The position numbers were made by a program, and so were the translations under genes. Source: Clusia tigrina (Eukaryota; Arthropoda; Insecta; Diptera; Clusiidae). From it: 64,000 nucleotides of DNA. The notes beneath the pieces were generated by a model. The model worked only from the letters and a program-made list of their open reading frames with translations, was not told the DNA's origin and ran no database searches. The DNA is taken from NCBI GenBank assembly GCA_920105625.2, contig OV050030.1, positions 427,396,240-427,460,239 of the forward strand. The letters are read 5' to 3'. Every line of letters begins with the position of its first letter. The stretch's first letter is position 1. Positions 44,801-57,416 of the stretch are shown piece after piece.

Positions 44801-46580
44801 ATGGAAAACCCGGTTGCAAGCAAGATGGCGGAGTCACTTTTGTGTGCAGTGCAACTTGCTTGGGACTCATTGAACGGCGATAGGAGACCAGAAGAAGAGC
44901 TTAAACCCTTTCTAGACGATTCACCACTCAGAACCTAAGAATACAATCTTCTGATCCATTCATTCAAATTGACGATGCGTCCGAGTTTGTGGTCGCCCTT
45001 TCCGCTTAATCTTTTCTCCAAGAAAGTTCAAATCCTGGACGGTTCGTTCATGACCTTAGCGTTGCTTTACTTCCTTTTTTCGTACAATTTAATACAAATA
45101 AAAAGTTTACTTTAAATAAAAGTTTAATATAGGAAACCCTCGATATTTCGGGAAGTCCTGGTCTTGGAGATGGACATATAAATTTGTTGAAAGCTAGAAT
45201 TCTATTATTGTCTCATATTATATCGCAAATCACAGCCAATTTATATCCAAAGAATCGCAGCGCAACTCATATAAGGTCTAAGCTGTAAGGATGCTATACG
45301 AGTAGACACAAAATTGGACCACATCCTCGAATAACAGGACAACTGGTTGCAAATCTTGATGGAAGCCAATGTCCACAATGGCGCTTTACACTTTTAGACG
45401 AAATGGGGCCACAATATTTTACTTAGTCAGACTTCCATTGAAGTACTTGTATCCATCTTCACTCACTTAATATAGGATCCCAAGGAAAAAGTCGACAAGG
45501 ACCTTTGTTTATATTCAGAAAACAGAGTATGCCCTGGTGTGGTTAGTCTGTTTTCTTGTAAATAACCAATTTGATTGGAATCGGTGATTATAGTTTAAAA
45601 AATTTGAGTAAATTTGGTTCCACTTTAACGAGCTGAAAATATATTTACAAGGACACGTGAGCCTTGGATACAGCACTGTGCACCCAATGTGGGACATGAG
45701 CTGCCTTGTACACATTCATTTAGACGAATTCTTTGTGTGGCTTCGGTGGTGAGGAAATATCATGAAGATTGTCAGTACGGGTACTAAATGAAAAGTAACT
45801 CTTGGTGCCGAACAACTTCAGCCTGACACAAAAGGACAGATTTAGAGGATAATTGAATGATGGTACGTTTGTGTCTCTTACAAGCGAAGGAGTGAATTCT
45901 GCGAATTCAACAACAGAAAATTATGCAACAGCCTGTGTAAGATCACATACTTCCAAGTGGTGTTATTAACTGCTACGCCAGTTTCAATATCCTGCCACGA
46001 ATCTAAGCACACTGCAGCATTTGACTCTACCTGCTCAAATATAATAGTAGAGCTTTGTGGGAGTAGAACATCAGCATTGGCTGAAAAGTCACCACTGTGG
46101 TTGGAATGAACTGTCCTTCGAGCACTGCGTAGTCCAATAAAACCAATAAACAAAGATAAGAAAATCAGGCAAGCCCCCACGGGCTGGACGCCTACTTTTG
46201 TACGGTTGAATACTTGGCAATCAATATTTCTTCCTGTTGGCAACTGCTCAATTAATTGATTGAATTGACCTTCCCACTTCCTGCCTCTCTGGAGGGACAC
46301 TACGAATGTGTCTAAAGAGCATGAGATGTGGAAAGCCTCGTTCTGCTTTTTATGTCCAAGTGCCACAGATGACAGCAGTGAAGAGCTTCGAACCCTGAGA
46401 CTAACTATTTGGGAATTGGCACTTACAATTCGAGAGGTAACTCCTGGGGAAATCGTGACGCAGCAGCTCCTTCGCCAGCTGGCACCTCGTGAACATTTTG
46501 GCATCGCTCTGCGTGCACACGCACAACGCCAACGCCACCAAAATCGCACACTTGGCAGAATCATTCCCTTGGCACTTCAT
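41872..46580 (-). CDS. C-type lysozyme-like protein 2 (four exons, 146 aa; catalytic Asp replaced by Ser)
   Basis: Exons are 46427-46580, 44557-44645, 42238-42301 and 41872-42005, all with GT-AG borders (154, 89, 64 and 134 nt, exactly 147 codons with stop). The start MKCQGNDSAK leads into a hydrophobic signal segment; the mature chain begins near AKMFTRCQLAKELLRHDF. LSNW is split by the first intron, as in gene 1. The catalytic Glu lies in CLVENESG. The motif expected to be STDYGLFQI reads SVSYGLFQ|I, so the Asp is Ser. All eight cysteines are present, the last ending the protein (DVSRC). Introns 1 and 3 match those of gene 1 in position and phase. Intron 2 (42302-44556, phase 0, after YGLFQ) is extra and holds a purine-rich array. 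It is secreted and probably not a classic muramidase. Confidence 0.9.
42385..44130. repeat. Purine-rich tandem array with ~350-bp higher-order period (intron 2 of lysozyme-like gene 2)
   Basis: It consists of short GA-rich words such as GATAAGATGAAAGAGATAAAGAGA. Landmarks recur at about 350 bp: GAAAGAGTTAGAGAAATAGAGAG near 42768, 43110 and 43466, and GGATATAAATAAGGTG near 42836, 43185 and 43540. The plus strand is almost pure purine for 1.7 kb. The minus strand (transcribed) is a polypyrimidine, giving long Leu/Ser frames that are artefacts. Confidence 0.85.
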
Positions 46581-48690
46581 TGTGGTATTCAGTCACTTAA
46601 TTGGAGCACTTGAGCGACTTTTTCGCTGATCTTTTTTAGTTTAATTTGGGGTTTTACTTTAATCCTCGCTTGACTTATGCAAATGGAAGAGTTTTTAATG
46701 GGAATCCGCACTCGACTGTTGCACTGAATATTAACGCCAATTTACACACTTCGAGTCGCGCTCCCACGGTCAGTGCCAGGATCAGTGCCTGTGCGGAGGA
46801 TCAGAGCAGGGCAGGCCGCGACACAAGAAATAAAAGAACGGAAACTCGTCTTAATCGGAATTATGCAATTCGTTTGCTCCCAAGCCACAGCGCGTTGTTC
46901 AGAGCTGCTGCTCCCTAAGCTGCGCGTTCTAATTTCAATCGAAGACTGGCTGCGTTGCTCCCATTTGGGGGCTTTTAAAGCCTCGGGGGCTGGGTGGCAT
47001 TTCTGCGCTATTTGCGTTGCGTTGCGTTGCGTTTCTTTGTGTTTGTTTTCTCGTTTCTCGTCTCTTTGGCAATACAATTTTATGCACAAGTTGCGACACA
47101 CACACACGCGCACACACAGAATCACAGCCACAGATAAGCCGCAGCTTCTTAGAAGTCGTGCTCTAGAATTCCAGCGGCAAATTAGCATAACGCCAGCTTC
47201 ACTCAATCACTGGGGGGCTTCACGCGTCAGCCTCCAGCGGACCGCTCGAGCAGCGGTTGTGCGGCAACGAAATGAAACACTTTCGCTGATTGCCAGCTCA
47301 CAAATTCACTTTCATTGGGTGAATTGCGCCTTGTGAGCCATTTAATTGGATGGGAATTTCACAACGGCTCAGCCGGGAGCACTTGCGACATCCACACGAG
47401 GTTAGCGGCAACGCGATGCAGCACTGCTGCTGCTGCTTCGTGAAAATCGGGCCACTCAAAAGGCACAATAGAAGGGCCCTGACCAGGTGTCGCTGCTGGT
47501 GTCGTGTGTGCTGCTAAAGACAGAGAGAGCCAAGATTGGCGGCAGTCTAAATCTCCTTCCTGAATAAGCAGCAAAGTATTCAGAGCATTTATATATATAT
47601 GGTCCTATGGCTCTGCGGGGGAGCAAAGGGCCGCATGTGCCTGGGATATAATGGTCAAGCATCCTCCTATGTAACCAGTCGATTTCCATGGGGAGGCAAA
47701 GAAGTTTCAGCTGCCATGTTCGAACCTCCTTGGGTTGATTTAGTTACTACCCACGGGCAGCAGCGGTGATCAATGGGTCATGGTGAGAATTAGGTCAAGA
47801 ATCACTGGAATTGACCAGAAAATATTAGACAGACATTAAAGAGTCTCAATCCCCTGTCATCATATCAAATTCGTTGGAAAGGCGTTGCTTTCCAAACATT
47901 TCCAACCCCAGACCAGGGTCTCTTCTCAGTATATCCTTGGTAGACGTGACTTACTTTCCCCCCTGGTTTTATTGTTGTTTCTCCATTGTTCCCCTGCTGT
48001 TATTGCTGTTTCTCTCAGGCAACTTCTTTGCAACAACCAGGCTCTTACGTGAGTTCAGGATACTCCTACGTTACCCATTCTACGGTAATGTTCTTTAATT
48101 TGCTATTCAAATGTCTATCCAAGTAACTGCCTGCTTCGTCATCGTGGACCATGGCACCGGTTCAGAACTAGTTCATTTCTGCTTTGCAAAAAATTGTAAC
48201 AACAAGAATGTTGCTTGTGTGAATTACGCGTGCCTCATTCCATATTATCCCGCTTCTGGATGAGCGCCAGATGGCACGACTCCTCCAGAAATGGTCGCCG
48301 TTAAAGTGAATATTACACCCAGCTTCTTCTTGCGGCGGAAATCTTCTCTAATTGGATAGAATGAAAACGCACTTTGCGAGTGCTGAGGCGAGCGTGGATT
48401 AATTGGACGCATATTTACAACGACGTATGTACTCGTAAGTGGATGAGGCACTTGTGCCCACATTGCTGAACCTGACGTGGCCGCGGAGATTACGAAATCA
48501 ACAACAAATTTCGACTAGAGTAGAATTTGTTGTTGGGATTATGTTCTATTTTCAAGGTTTGATCGACTTCCAGTCGAATTCTTCATACTACTCTTTTTTG
48601 ACGTTCTCTGGCGTGGCTGTCAATAATATTATTGGAATGTCCTTTGCTCTATTAAAGGTAAAGCACATTCATCCACACCAGGAAGGCAAA
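46581..48690. other. Non-coding DNA upstream of lysozyme-like gene 2
   Basis: Frames at 46742-47336 overlap on both strands. GCGTTGCGTTGCGTTGCG is at about 47016-47033 and an (AC)n run at 47096-47107. No gene is recognised. The promoter of the lysozyme-like gene should lie just right of 46580; I see no clear core motif. Confidence 0.4.
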
Positions 48691-48694
48691 TACC

Positions 48695-49190
48695 ACTCGC
48701 ATCATGTCACTCGCATCATGCCACTCGTATCATCCCATTCGTATCATCCCACTCGTCTCATCCAACTCGTATCATCCCACTCGTATCATCCAACTTATAT
48801 CATCCCACTCGCATCATCCAACTCGTATCATCCCACTCGTATCATCCAACTCGTATCATCCAACTCGTATCATCCAACTCGTATCATCCCACTCGTTTCA
48901 TCCCACTCGTATCATCCAACTCGTCTCATCCAACTCGTATCATCCCACTCGTATCATCCCACTCGCATCAACCCACCCGTATCATCCCATTCGTCTCATC
49001 CCACTCGCATCATCCAACTCGTATCATCCCACTCGTATCATCCCACTCGTATCACCCCACTCGTATCATCCCATTCGCATCATCCAACTTTATCATCCAA
49101 CTCGTATCATCCCGCTCGTATCATCCCATTCGCATCATCCCCCTCGCATCATCCCACTCGTCTCATCCAACTCTCAATATATCCACTCAT
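48695..49190. repeat. 14-bp minisatellite, about 35 units
   Basis: Units of CTCGTATCATCCCA with the frequent variant CTCGTATCATCCAA and rarer CTCGCATCATCC and CTCGTCTCATCC. A unit of 14 bp without stops gives open frames of 175 and 256 codons with a 14-residue period. These are repeat translations. Confidence 0.92.
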
Positions 49191-50726
49191 TTTCAATTGC
49201 TGGAGTTGACTCTCGTTTAACTACATTTTGAGTCTAAGTCATAGCACAGGATTTCAGAACCCCACATGAAGATAACTGCCAGAAGTATGCTAAAACGTTC
49301 CTCAACAGCCCCACACACTAAGATTAGTTCCATGCCTTCCCCACCGTCCAGAATATGTCAGAATTCTCTTGAACCGCCACTGCATTCAACAGAATATTTC
49401 TTCCGCAGATCCAGCATAAATTTATGCGTTTCATCAGAGAATTACCAGCGCCCTCTGGCGAGCATTGGTGTGGAGCGCTGCTGGTGTTCTCTACGCAAAT
49501 TCTGGCATGCGTCGAATAGTCTGGGTGCTAATTAAGCCCGTGTTTGTCTGGGTAGTGTTGAAACACTTGCGCCCACTTTGCCGAATATGCCAGTTTCAAC
49601 AAAATATCTCTAGAGGTCTGTTTCGGCGAGAGCCCAGTACGACTCGACTTGAGCGGATTTCTCACACAGACGCCAAAGTTTGCTAGTCAGGGTTCTCTCG
49701 GTGTTTCTATTACTCCAGTATTTCTATGGTTGCTCGGGTGCCTACGAGTATTCCAGGTGCGTACCAGTGTTTATAGGGGCGTACGTGTCTATGAAGTTTA
49801 CTGTAAACAGTTCAGATATCGCTCCAAAACATTTCTGTCTGTTCTCTGTGTGTGATATTAAGTAAAATTAGTACAATTTGTGCCGATGTGTACTCTCGGC
49901 AAAATATTGTGGAACAGTATTCTCTCGAAACTATCTTTTATTTGTTTTTCTAATCCGTTCCCATTCTCTCGAGCCGTTCAACCTCAATCTCGGATATCGC
50001 CACCTCATTAGCAACCTAGCGAAGAAAGCAAATCGATGGAAATACAAACCTCGCATTCCTGTCCTGTCCTTGTCGTCAACATTTCGTACTCAGTTTCAAG
50101 TAGTTTTCTAACATTTTAGACTGGAATGGCGCAGTGACCGGATTCCCAAGATATGTTTTGGATTTAATGGTACGATCGTTAATGATGACTTCGCGTTCAG
50201 TAAACCTTCGGGCTTGATGCTGGTTACGGAACTTCAGCAGTTCACCAAAGTCCAATACATCGAAACCAACCTCATCTTCATTAAATAAATACACCGAAGT
50301 TGTTGCTGCAGACAATGAACAAGTTTATTACAGAAATGGACAATACGTGGACTGTAATTGAACAAAGATACCAGATGGGGCCAATACCGACAGATTTTAA
50401 TGAATTTTGACTTATGCACACTAAACTATTACATTAATATTGAGAACAGATTTTCTTGAGTTTACTATACTTGGGCTTGGGATTCCCGAGTTCAGGATGT
50501 GGTATTCCACACAAGGTTCTAAAATTGCGTTTTTACTTAACACCAAAATTGCTGAGATTTCCCTGGATTGTGCTTTAATACGAACTGAGTTGTCGGTGCT
50601 TTGTGAGTGGTCTAACGGAAATATCGTAACATCCCACCGCGTGGGCTCAATGCTAAGCACAATACGCAAAAATAGTCCTCAACCGATTATTTGTTGGGCA
50701 CCTGTTTGCAATATTTGTTTCAGGCT
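49191..50726. other. Non-coding DNA
   Basis: Frames of 60-97 codons occur on both strands. The minus-strand frame at 50076-50315 is rather hydrophilic and could be an isolated exon, but no splice partner or family is evident. Confidence 0.4.
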
Positions 50727-51107
50727 CTAAGCAGCAAAACAAACCTCCAAATTCACAGAGAAGTCCTGACCGAAGCCGTCTACTTCCAACTGAACGTATG
50801 GCGATCCTAGGCCTTCTATCAACTTGGCTGCAAGTGCCTTACATCGACTCGCGTCACAGGCGTCGCTTAGTTTCACAAATGTCACGGTGTGAAAGTAATT
50901 CGAGCTCAATTCTGGCATCTGTCCTGGCAAATAAGTTTTCATGCCGTCTCTGAGAACCACAGCAGTTAGTTTTGGCCTCAGATGGTTGCCGGATATAACG
51001 TACTTGGGGCACAACTCTCTCGGTTTTTTCTCACCCCAGATCCTGAGCCTAGTTTTAGGTGCTCCATAAGTGGACACTAGCAAAGCGAATATTACACACA
51101 ACTTCAT
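50727..51107 (-). CDS. Small secreted protein, 126 aa, family not recognised
   Basis: A single-exon frame opens with a clear signal peptide (MKLCVIFALLVSTYG, residues 1-15), followed by a mature chain of about 111 residues rich in beta-type hydrophobic alternation. Mature cysteines are in RELCPK, DACDASRCKA and LEVCFAA, four in all, so two disulfides are likely. There is no transmembrane segment and no propeptide processing site that I can name. The frame covers the complete protein and nothing looks broken. It lies head to head with the LRR gene about 0.9 kb away. A function cannot be given; secreted peptides of this shape in flies include salivary, immune and seminal-fluid proteins. Confidence 0.7.
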   Translation of the reverse strand: MKLCVIFALLVSTYGAPKTRLRIWGEKKPRELCPKYVISGNHLRPKLTAVVLRDGMKTYLPGQMPELSSNYFHTVTFVKLSDACDASRCKALAAKLIEGLGSPYVQLEVDGFGQDFSVNLEVCFAA

Positions 51108-52040
51108 CGCGACTACTTCGTTAGATTGGAGAGTTGCGTTTGAAATCTAAGCTACTCGAAGCGCAACACTGAGATGTGGCAAATTTGCTGGGAGTGCGCA
51201 TTGCTCGTGTTCTCGGCGGTATTGTCGCAACACCTGCGTTTACTGAGTTGGGTACACAACTTTATGAATATGGACGTCGGCGAATACCAAGAATTGACAG
51301 AAGTTTACTCAAGTGAGAATTTGGCACGACTTGGCGACAGTTCTCGTGGCTCAGTAAAACTGGTAAATTTCCATTGCCATAAAATTGACTCTGTTGTTTA
51401 TCTTTCCTGTCTACTCGCCCACCCCTCTCAGATACCCAACGAGCCACTTCCACGTCCAGCATTGCATCGTGGTGCAAATCTATGCAATAATGGAAACGAA
51501 TTTCTACGTCTGGGTGTGGGATATGTGGCATACCCCCTTCTGCCCCACGCAGACGCGACCCGATCGGACTCGCGACGCACTTTCAGTCTCCAGCAGGCGC
51601 TGCGACCATAAATCTTGGCCGCCTGTCTCGCTGATTGGGTTAAATTTTAAATTGGCAAATTGGCTTGTGTCTAACAATATAATAAAGAGAAATCGTAGCT
51701 CGTTTGTTGTGAGCTCACTTGAGGCGGGCGCGTCCAAGTGTCAACGTAACTTGACCCAAAAAAATAGTCTCCCGTTTCTCGCGTCCCCAGCGGCACTGCT
51801 CCGATGCCCAGAGTCGGTTACGTGATCGTCCGCATGCAACTTTTGTGAGTGTCTCTTCAGCAGAGGTATCTCGTATCACCATCACGGGGTCTGATTGCCA
51901 TGAAGCTGCGACTAAATTGAGGGGGCCGGGCCGCCCGCTCGCCCTCTCCCATAAGCCTAATTCTATTATGCTTTCCAGCATTTCTCAATTCAAAGCGCTC
52001 ATGTGATGTTAATGCTGTGTGTGCTCTGTCTCTTTCTAGC
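51108..52040. other. Divergent intergenic region and probable 5' UTR intron of the LRR gene
   Basis: CTCTGTCTCTTTCTAG ends at 52039, directly before CATG at the LRR start codon. It looks like a 3' splice site, implying a non-coding first exon upstream. I cannot place that exon. The frames here are short and on both strands. Confidence 0.4.
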
Positions 52041-54838
52041 ATGTTGTCGTTCCGCCTGTGCCTGGCAGTGCTATACTTCGCCCTAGCATCTGCAAACGAT
52101 TTGAAGGATCTTTTGGAGGACACGACCACGACCACAAGCACGACGAAAGCCCCTACCACCGCCAGGCAGGCTTCACATGTCGTCCTCAACGCCACTGGCA
52201 CCAGCAGCAGCGTCATGCTCGCTGGCAGCGTTCCCAATAGAGTGCTCGCAGCTGCCTTGGTGCCACACCCACCGCCAGCTGTGAAGTCCACGGCGAAGTT
52301 CTACAATAAAAGCCTACCAAAGAAACGCAAAGCCGAAGAGGTTTCGTCCATACCCATCGGCGATGCCAGTGTGGAGTGGGAGTGCCCCAACATTACGGGC
52401 TCCCGCAGTTTGGAATGCGGCTGTGATTTGCCGCACACCCTGCGGTGCAATGGCGATCTGCACGGACTCACCGTAAGCCAAATTCACACACTTAATATTG
52501 CAAATTTTACCTAGACGCTTCTCTTGCAGGTCCTGGCCGACAATCTGCGCGCCTCACCGTACACCATCTCCCTGCTCGATTGCTCCTTGCGAAATGTCAC
52601 GTTCCTGAGTGATGCCAAAATATTCGAGGGCATTTCCCTGCATGGGTTGGTAATATCGTCGGGCGAAATTAAGCGCGTGCACAAGTCCGCTTTTCTGGGC
52701 ATGAAGGGGCCTCTGCAGGCCTTAGGTGAGCATGGATTTTTCATTATTGCACACTTATTTAGATAATTGCGTCTATCTTGCTATCTCCACCAAATCAGGT
52801 CTGCCGGGCAATGCCTTGCTGAGCGTCCCTTGGAGCTCCATATCTTCCCTAGTGGGCCTGGAACGCCTGGACTTGTCGAACAATAAAATCAAGGCGCTTG
52901 GCACCTCCGACTTCGCCGGCTTGAGTAATCTGGTTTACGTGGAGCTGAGCAACAACCAAATTTCCAGCATCTCGCAGAGAACATTCGCAAACCTGCGCAA
53001 ATTGGAGGTCATGAAGTTGGGTGGGAATCGCTTGGGCGACTATCCCACAAGTCTGAAGGCGATGAACCAGTGCTTCAATTTAAGGTACTGTAGTGTCAGA
53101 GTCCTTTCTGCTCAGCATGCAAACTAACTCCAACAATCTAAATCCTTCCACAGACAACTCGAATTGGCAGCCAACAATCTGAATGGTCCGCTGACGGCTG
53201 CCACGCTTCCAGGCTTGCGTAACCTGGAGATCCTCAACCTGAACCGTAACCTGATCAAGAGCATTCAGAACAAAGCGTTGCAAAATTTTTCCCGCCTGAC
53301 CAGCCTCTCGTTGCGCCACAATCAAATCGACGTACTGCAGGACCATGCCTTCTACGGCTTGGGAGCCCTGGAGAGTCTGGATCTGAGCTACAACGGCATT
53401 GTGGCCATATCCAGTGCCTCCCTGCAGCATTTAACCCGACTCACCGTGCTCGACCTCACGCACAACTTCCTGAGAGCTCTAACCTCCGATCTCATAGCTC
53501 CGTTGCCGTCACTGTGCGAGCTGCGTTTGGCCGGCAACGACATCTCCATTGTGGCGAAGAACGCCATGGATGGGGCCCGGGAACTCAAGAGCCTATCCCT
53601 GCAGGAGAATCCCTTGTCATGCGACTGCACCATGCGCTCCTTCGCCGAGTGGTTGCAAGTGGCCAAACTGCAGTCGCAGGATTTGATAAGTGCGACCTGT
53701 GTGACCCCACCCAGACTTGAGGGGGCGCCACTGATACAAGTGCCCGTCGATTCGTTGAACTGCGACATGGACAATGTGGAAAAGGACAATGCCAACATAA
53801 TCGAGCAGTTGGAAGCTATCGCCAAGCAGAACCATTCCACGCACATCAGGGACTTGTCGGAGGAGGTGGGTAGTTTGAGCGGTAGGACGGGGGAGCTTTG
53901 GTGAACAAAATATTTATATTCAATTCTATTACTGCAGATTATGCTCCACGAGCTCCACTACTCGGCCGATTATGGCTTGATCTTGACCTGGGTACTGAAT
54001 TTGAGCAAGAACGATTACATGTGTGACGCCATATTCGTCTACAAGGAGGAGAACATCAACGAGATTCTGATTGACAACTCACCGGTAAGTATCGCACGTG
54101 GACACACACTTCCCAAGGCTCAGCTCTGATGAATCCCTGTTCACTTTCAGATCCATTGCGAGAGCAAAGTATTAAATGGACAGAACACAGTCAGCGTAAT
54201 CGTGCCCGACAGCTCTTCGCTGGACATTGGAGAGAGGTGAGTCCACATATGCGCTCCATGTTGTGAGTAGCTTACCAACCTCCTTTACTCCTTTCCGCAG
54301 TTACCGCTTCTGTTTGGTCATGGTTCAAGAGAAGAACCCCAAAGCAGAGTTGAACGTTGGCTGCTCCAATATCACCAAGCTGCAGCTGAGCAATCCCGGC
54401 GCCGTGCCAGAGGTGCGCCAATTCCAAAGGCGACCCTTTTACACAGACGTGTCCAGCTACGACCGCGTGCACGACTCCACAGTGATCACGAACACATTAC
54501 CCGAGGACTTCGTTAGCAACAATCGCAAATTCAACCCGCTTGTCGGCCAACAGCAACAGCAGCAGCCTCTGCCGCCACCGCCCACTCCCAGTCGTACTTA
54601 CGACTTCCTCGATTCACTCAACAAGAGCTTCCTGCCCGGACTGGCCCTTGGCATTCTGGTGACGTCCGTCGTTGTGCTCATCTGGGGCGCCGCGCGAATC
54701 CGCCAGAACGTCCACAACAGTCGGCCCAGCACGCCCACGGCGACCACATGCTATGCCGCCTCCGAGCATATAGCGCGCTTGGCGGACGTCGAGAACGGAG
54801 CCCGCTACTTGAAACTGCAGGCCACCACGAGCTTGTGA
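52041..54838 (+). CDS. Single-pass LRR transmembrane protein with FN3-like module, 7 coding exons, 798 aa
   Basis: Coding exons are 52041-52472, 52530-52725, 52799-53084, 53154-53865, 53938-54084, 54151-54236 and 54301-54838; all introns are GT-AG and 50-75 bp, and the sum is 799 codons. The start is chosen because a splice acceptor sits two bases before it; the ATG at 52017 lies in that intron. Order: signal peptide (1-18), Thr-rich stretch (about 28-45), a Cys cluster like LRRNT (WECPN, LECGCDLPHTLRCNG; about 112-140), about 12 LRRs (about 175-460; e.g. LERLDLSNNKIKAL, LESLDLSYNGI), LRRCT (NPLSCDCTMRSFAEWL), an FN3-like domain (about 543-650), a Gln/Pro run, one membrane helix (LALGILVTSVVVLIWG, about 731-753) and a 45-residue tail. 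It is probably a neuronal-type surface adhesion or receptor protein; I cannot name the orthologue. Confidence 0.9.
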
Positions 54839-57416
54839 GGCGGGCTCAGCGTTCGCACCACTCGGGTCTGTGTTCCGCATGGGGTTCTTTTGTTTGTGGC
54901 GAGTCAAGTAAACTTTGTGAGTTGGTGGCGCTGTGCACATTTGCGCAAGCGCGCCGTCGAGGCCCAACTCTTGTGATAGTACGCCCCGTACCAATGCAAC
55001 TACTCGTACTTTTAATTTAGCCTAGCCCCGCCTTGTTCATAACTTCTGCCTGCGAGCTCTCGTGGCAGTTTTGTTTTTATTGTATGTTTATTGTATTTAA
55101 CACTGTAGCTCCTAAGCCAAATATTGCAAAATTGTTAACCATTTCTACCGTTTAAGTAAATGCTCTCGTATTAAGAAACAACAACAACAACAAAATTGTT
55201 TTCTTTGCCATTCCTGATCGGAGATCGATCACCCTCAACAGTCTCGCGGCATAGCGTCCCACTGGTAAACCAAGCGAAGAGTTGTGAGGCCGGCTTCTGG
55301 ACCACACTTGCACCCCCTACTACCTGAACCACCCTCTACTACTAGGTGAGTACTGGCTACCTGTACCTGAGCCCTATAGAACAGAGAACAGAGAACAGTT
55401 CCTGTCCTCACTAGTTTTGCACCTAAAATCTGAGGTGTGGCAGCACGTTCAGAGACTAGATTCAAGGACTTGAGTTTATCATGGGCGACCGAAGTCCACA
55501 CAATAAAAATCAATTGGAGTCATGGAGTCATCTTCAGCTCTCTGTAAGCATTGACTTCCTCCACAAAAGTTATCTAGCGATTCCAATCTTTCACAACAAT
55601 TTCTTGTATCGCCAGATTCCCCCTGATTTGAAGCTACTTTCCCTATTGTCGCAACACCTTCTCAGCGGGCTTCAGCCTCGACCGCTGTTACTGATTATCG
55701 CTGCGAATATTGCACTTAGCTTTAACTTGAAATCCTTTCCACTGATCTGTCCATGATTAAATCATCAGGAACAATATTTTCCACAAGGCTTCCTGTGCTT
55801 TCCAAGTCATACGACTCATTATCATCCACTTTCTATTCTTTGCATTTAAAAGTCCTCATTCACTCTTGAGACCCAGAGCACTTACGTTCGATTGCATAAC
55901 ACCATGAATAATCTAGACATGGTGATGGAAGTAAAAGTGACTGGAGTCGGTGGAGATAACATTTTGTTACAACCAGATCTCTGTGAAGTGGGTTGTGACA
56001 GTGCATTTCAGTCACCTTAGAAGTCATTTCCCAGAGGGACAATCATATATAACAGCTCCGACAACTCTTGGGAACGACATAGAAGAAATCGGTAAAGATT
56101 CATAAGTGCCCCATTTTCAATAAAGATTTGTTAGCAGGGACGAAGAAACCATGTTGAATGCGACTCACTTTTGGAACATTTCTCTCAGTGTAATAGTTGG
56201 GTTAAAAAATGCCCGGGCTATTACAATAAAAATTATATAAAACGCATCCACAAAGTTCCAATACAATTTGTCTAAACATAGCCCTAAATTGTGGGGAATG
56301 ACTCAAATCCGTTGATGATACCAAATCCTACTTCAGCCAGATGAGTGGATGTTACCTTAACTCCAAAGACTCTACAGAACTCAGTGAAACAAAACAACGT
56401 ATTTGTGCCTGCACCTCCACTGAAAACATTTCCCCTTACCAACTCCTTCAATTTAGAACGATTTGATATATACGAGTATAATATATCAGGAGAGATTATA
56501 GACAAGTTCAACTTTAAACTCACTCGCATCGATTGTGGACAATTATGTGGGGTCATTCGCTCATTGTGTACAACACATCCCTGAATGGCATAATACACTG
56601 GTAATGGTGGAAAATAGGGAGGAGGTGGCGAAGTGTTTAGTGAACATACTCGTAAAATTATGCATTAATCATCGATGACGCAAGGAACCATTTACCACTG
56701 AGTTACTATCAATTTACACCGAATGCTCTGAACATAAGCGCCCTAGACATAAGCGCAACTCTACCCGACTCTAATACACACACATGCTCACCACACACAC
56801 ACAACAACACACGCACACAAGCGGACATAACAACTACACACGCACCCTCATTATGCTCCACTCTTTAACCTTCCCATTCACATCCACTTGAGTGGTTTAA
56901 CTCTTGCTCACATCCAGGCGCACCTCAACACCAACGCTGGCACACTAACACACACCCACACACTCAAACGCCACCCAGTCGCATTAATTTATTGACAAGG
57001 AACCATTCAAATCGCGAATAAAGGCAATCTACATAGAACACAATCGAGCTAATCACTTTTAATTGGAGTACAAATTGAGCCCCGTGCGTATGAGTAACAC
57101 TCCCACCTGCTTCTTCCACTCACACACCACAATCGATATGTTTACTTACTCGTAACGAGTGTGACCCAGATGTGCGGAAGACAAGGGGCCTATACGCACA
57201 TCGCTGGCGGAGGCACACAACCTGCAATGTCTCTCGTACAATTAACCTTCGTCTTTTATCGTTTCTTTTCGCTTCCCCTCCGAATTACGCAGTACAGAGA
57301 GAGAGCATAAGTGGATGGTTCAGTTGAAGGGATTCGAGAACTAACCTTCATTGAACACTGAGCTTTGTCGTCTGAACTGGTACATGACCGACCTAAACTC
57401 TAGGGACATGGTCTGC
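54839..57416. other. 3' flank of the LRR gene and non-coding DNA
   Basis: No canonical AATAAA is seen close to the stop. CAA repeats lie at about 55178-55192 and interrupted CA-rich DNA at 56770-56970. Short frames only. Confidence 0.4.

Noticed and set aside
46742..47336. Frames of 154 and 187 codons on opposite strands
   Set aside because: Mutually overlapping, with low-complexity segments from AC and GCGTT repeats and no domain.
48439..49231. Frames of 256 and 175 codons rich in His, Ser, Pro and Ile
   Set aside because: Both are out-of-phase readings of the 14-bp minisatellite; two overlapping long frames on one strand are expected from a stop-free unit.
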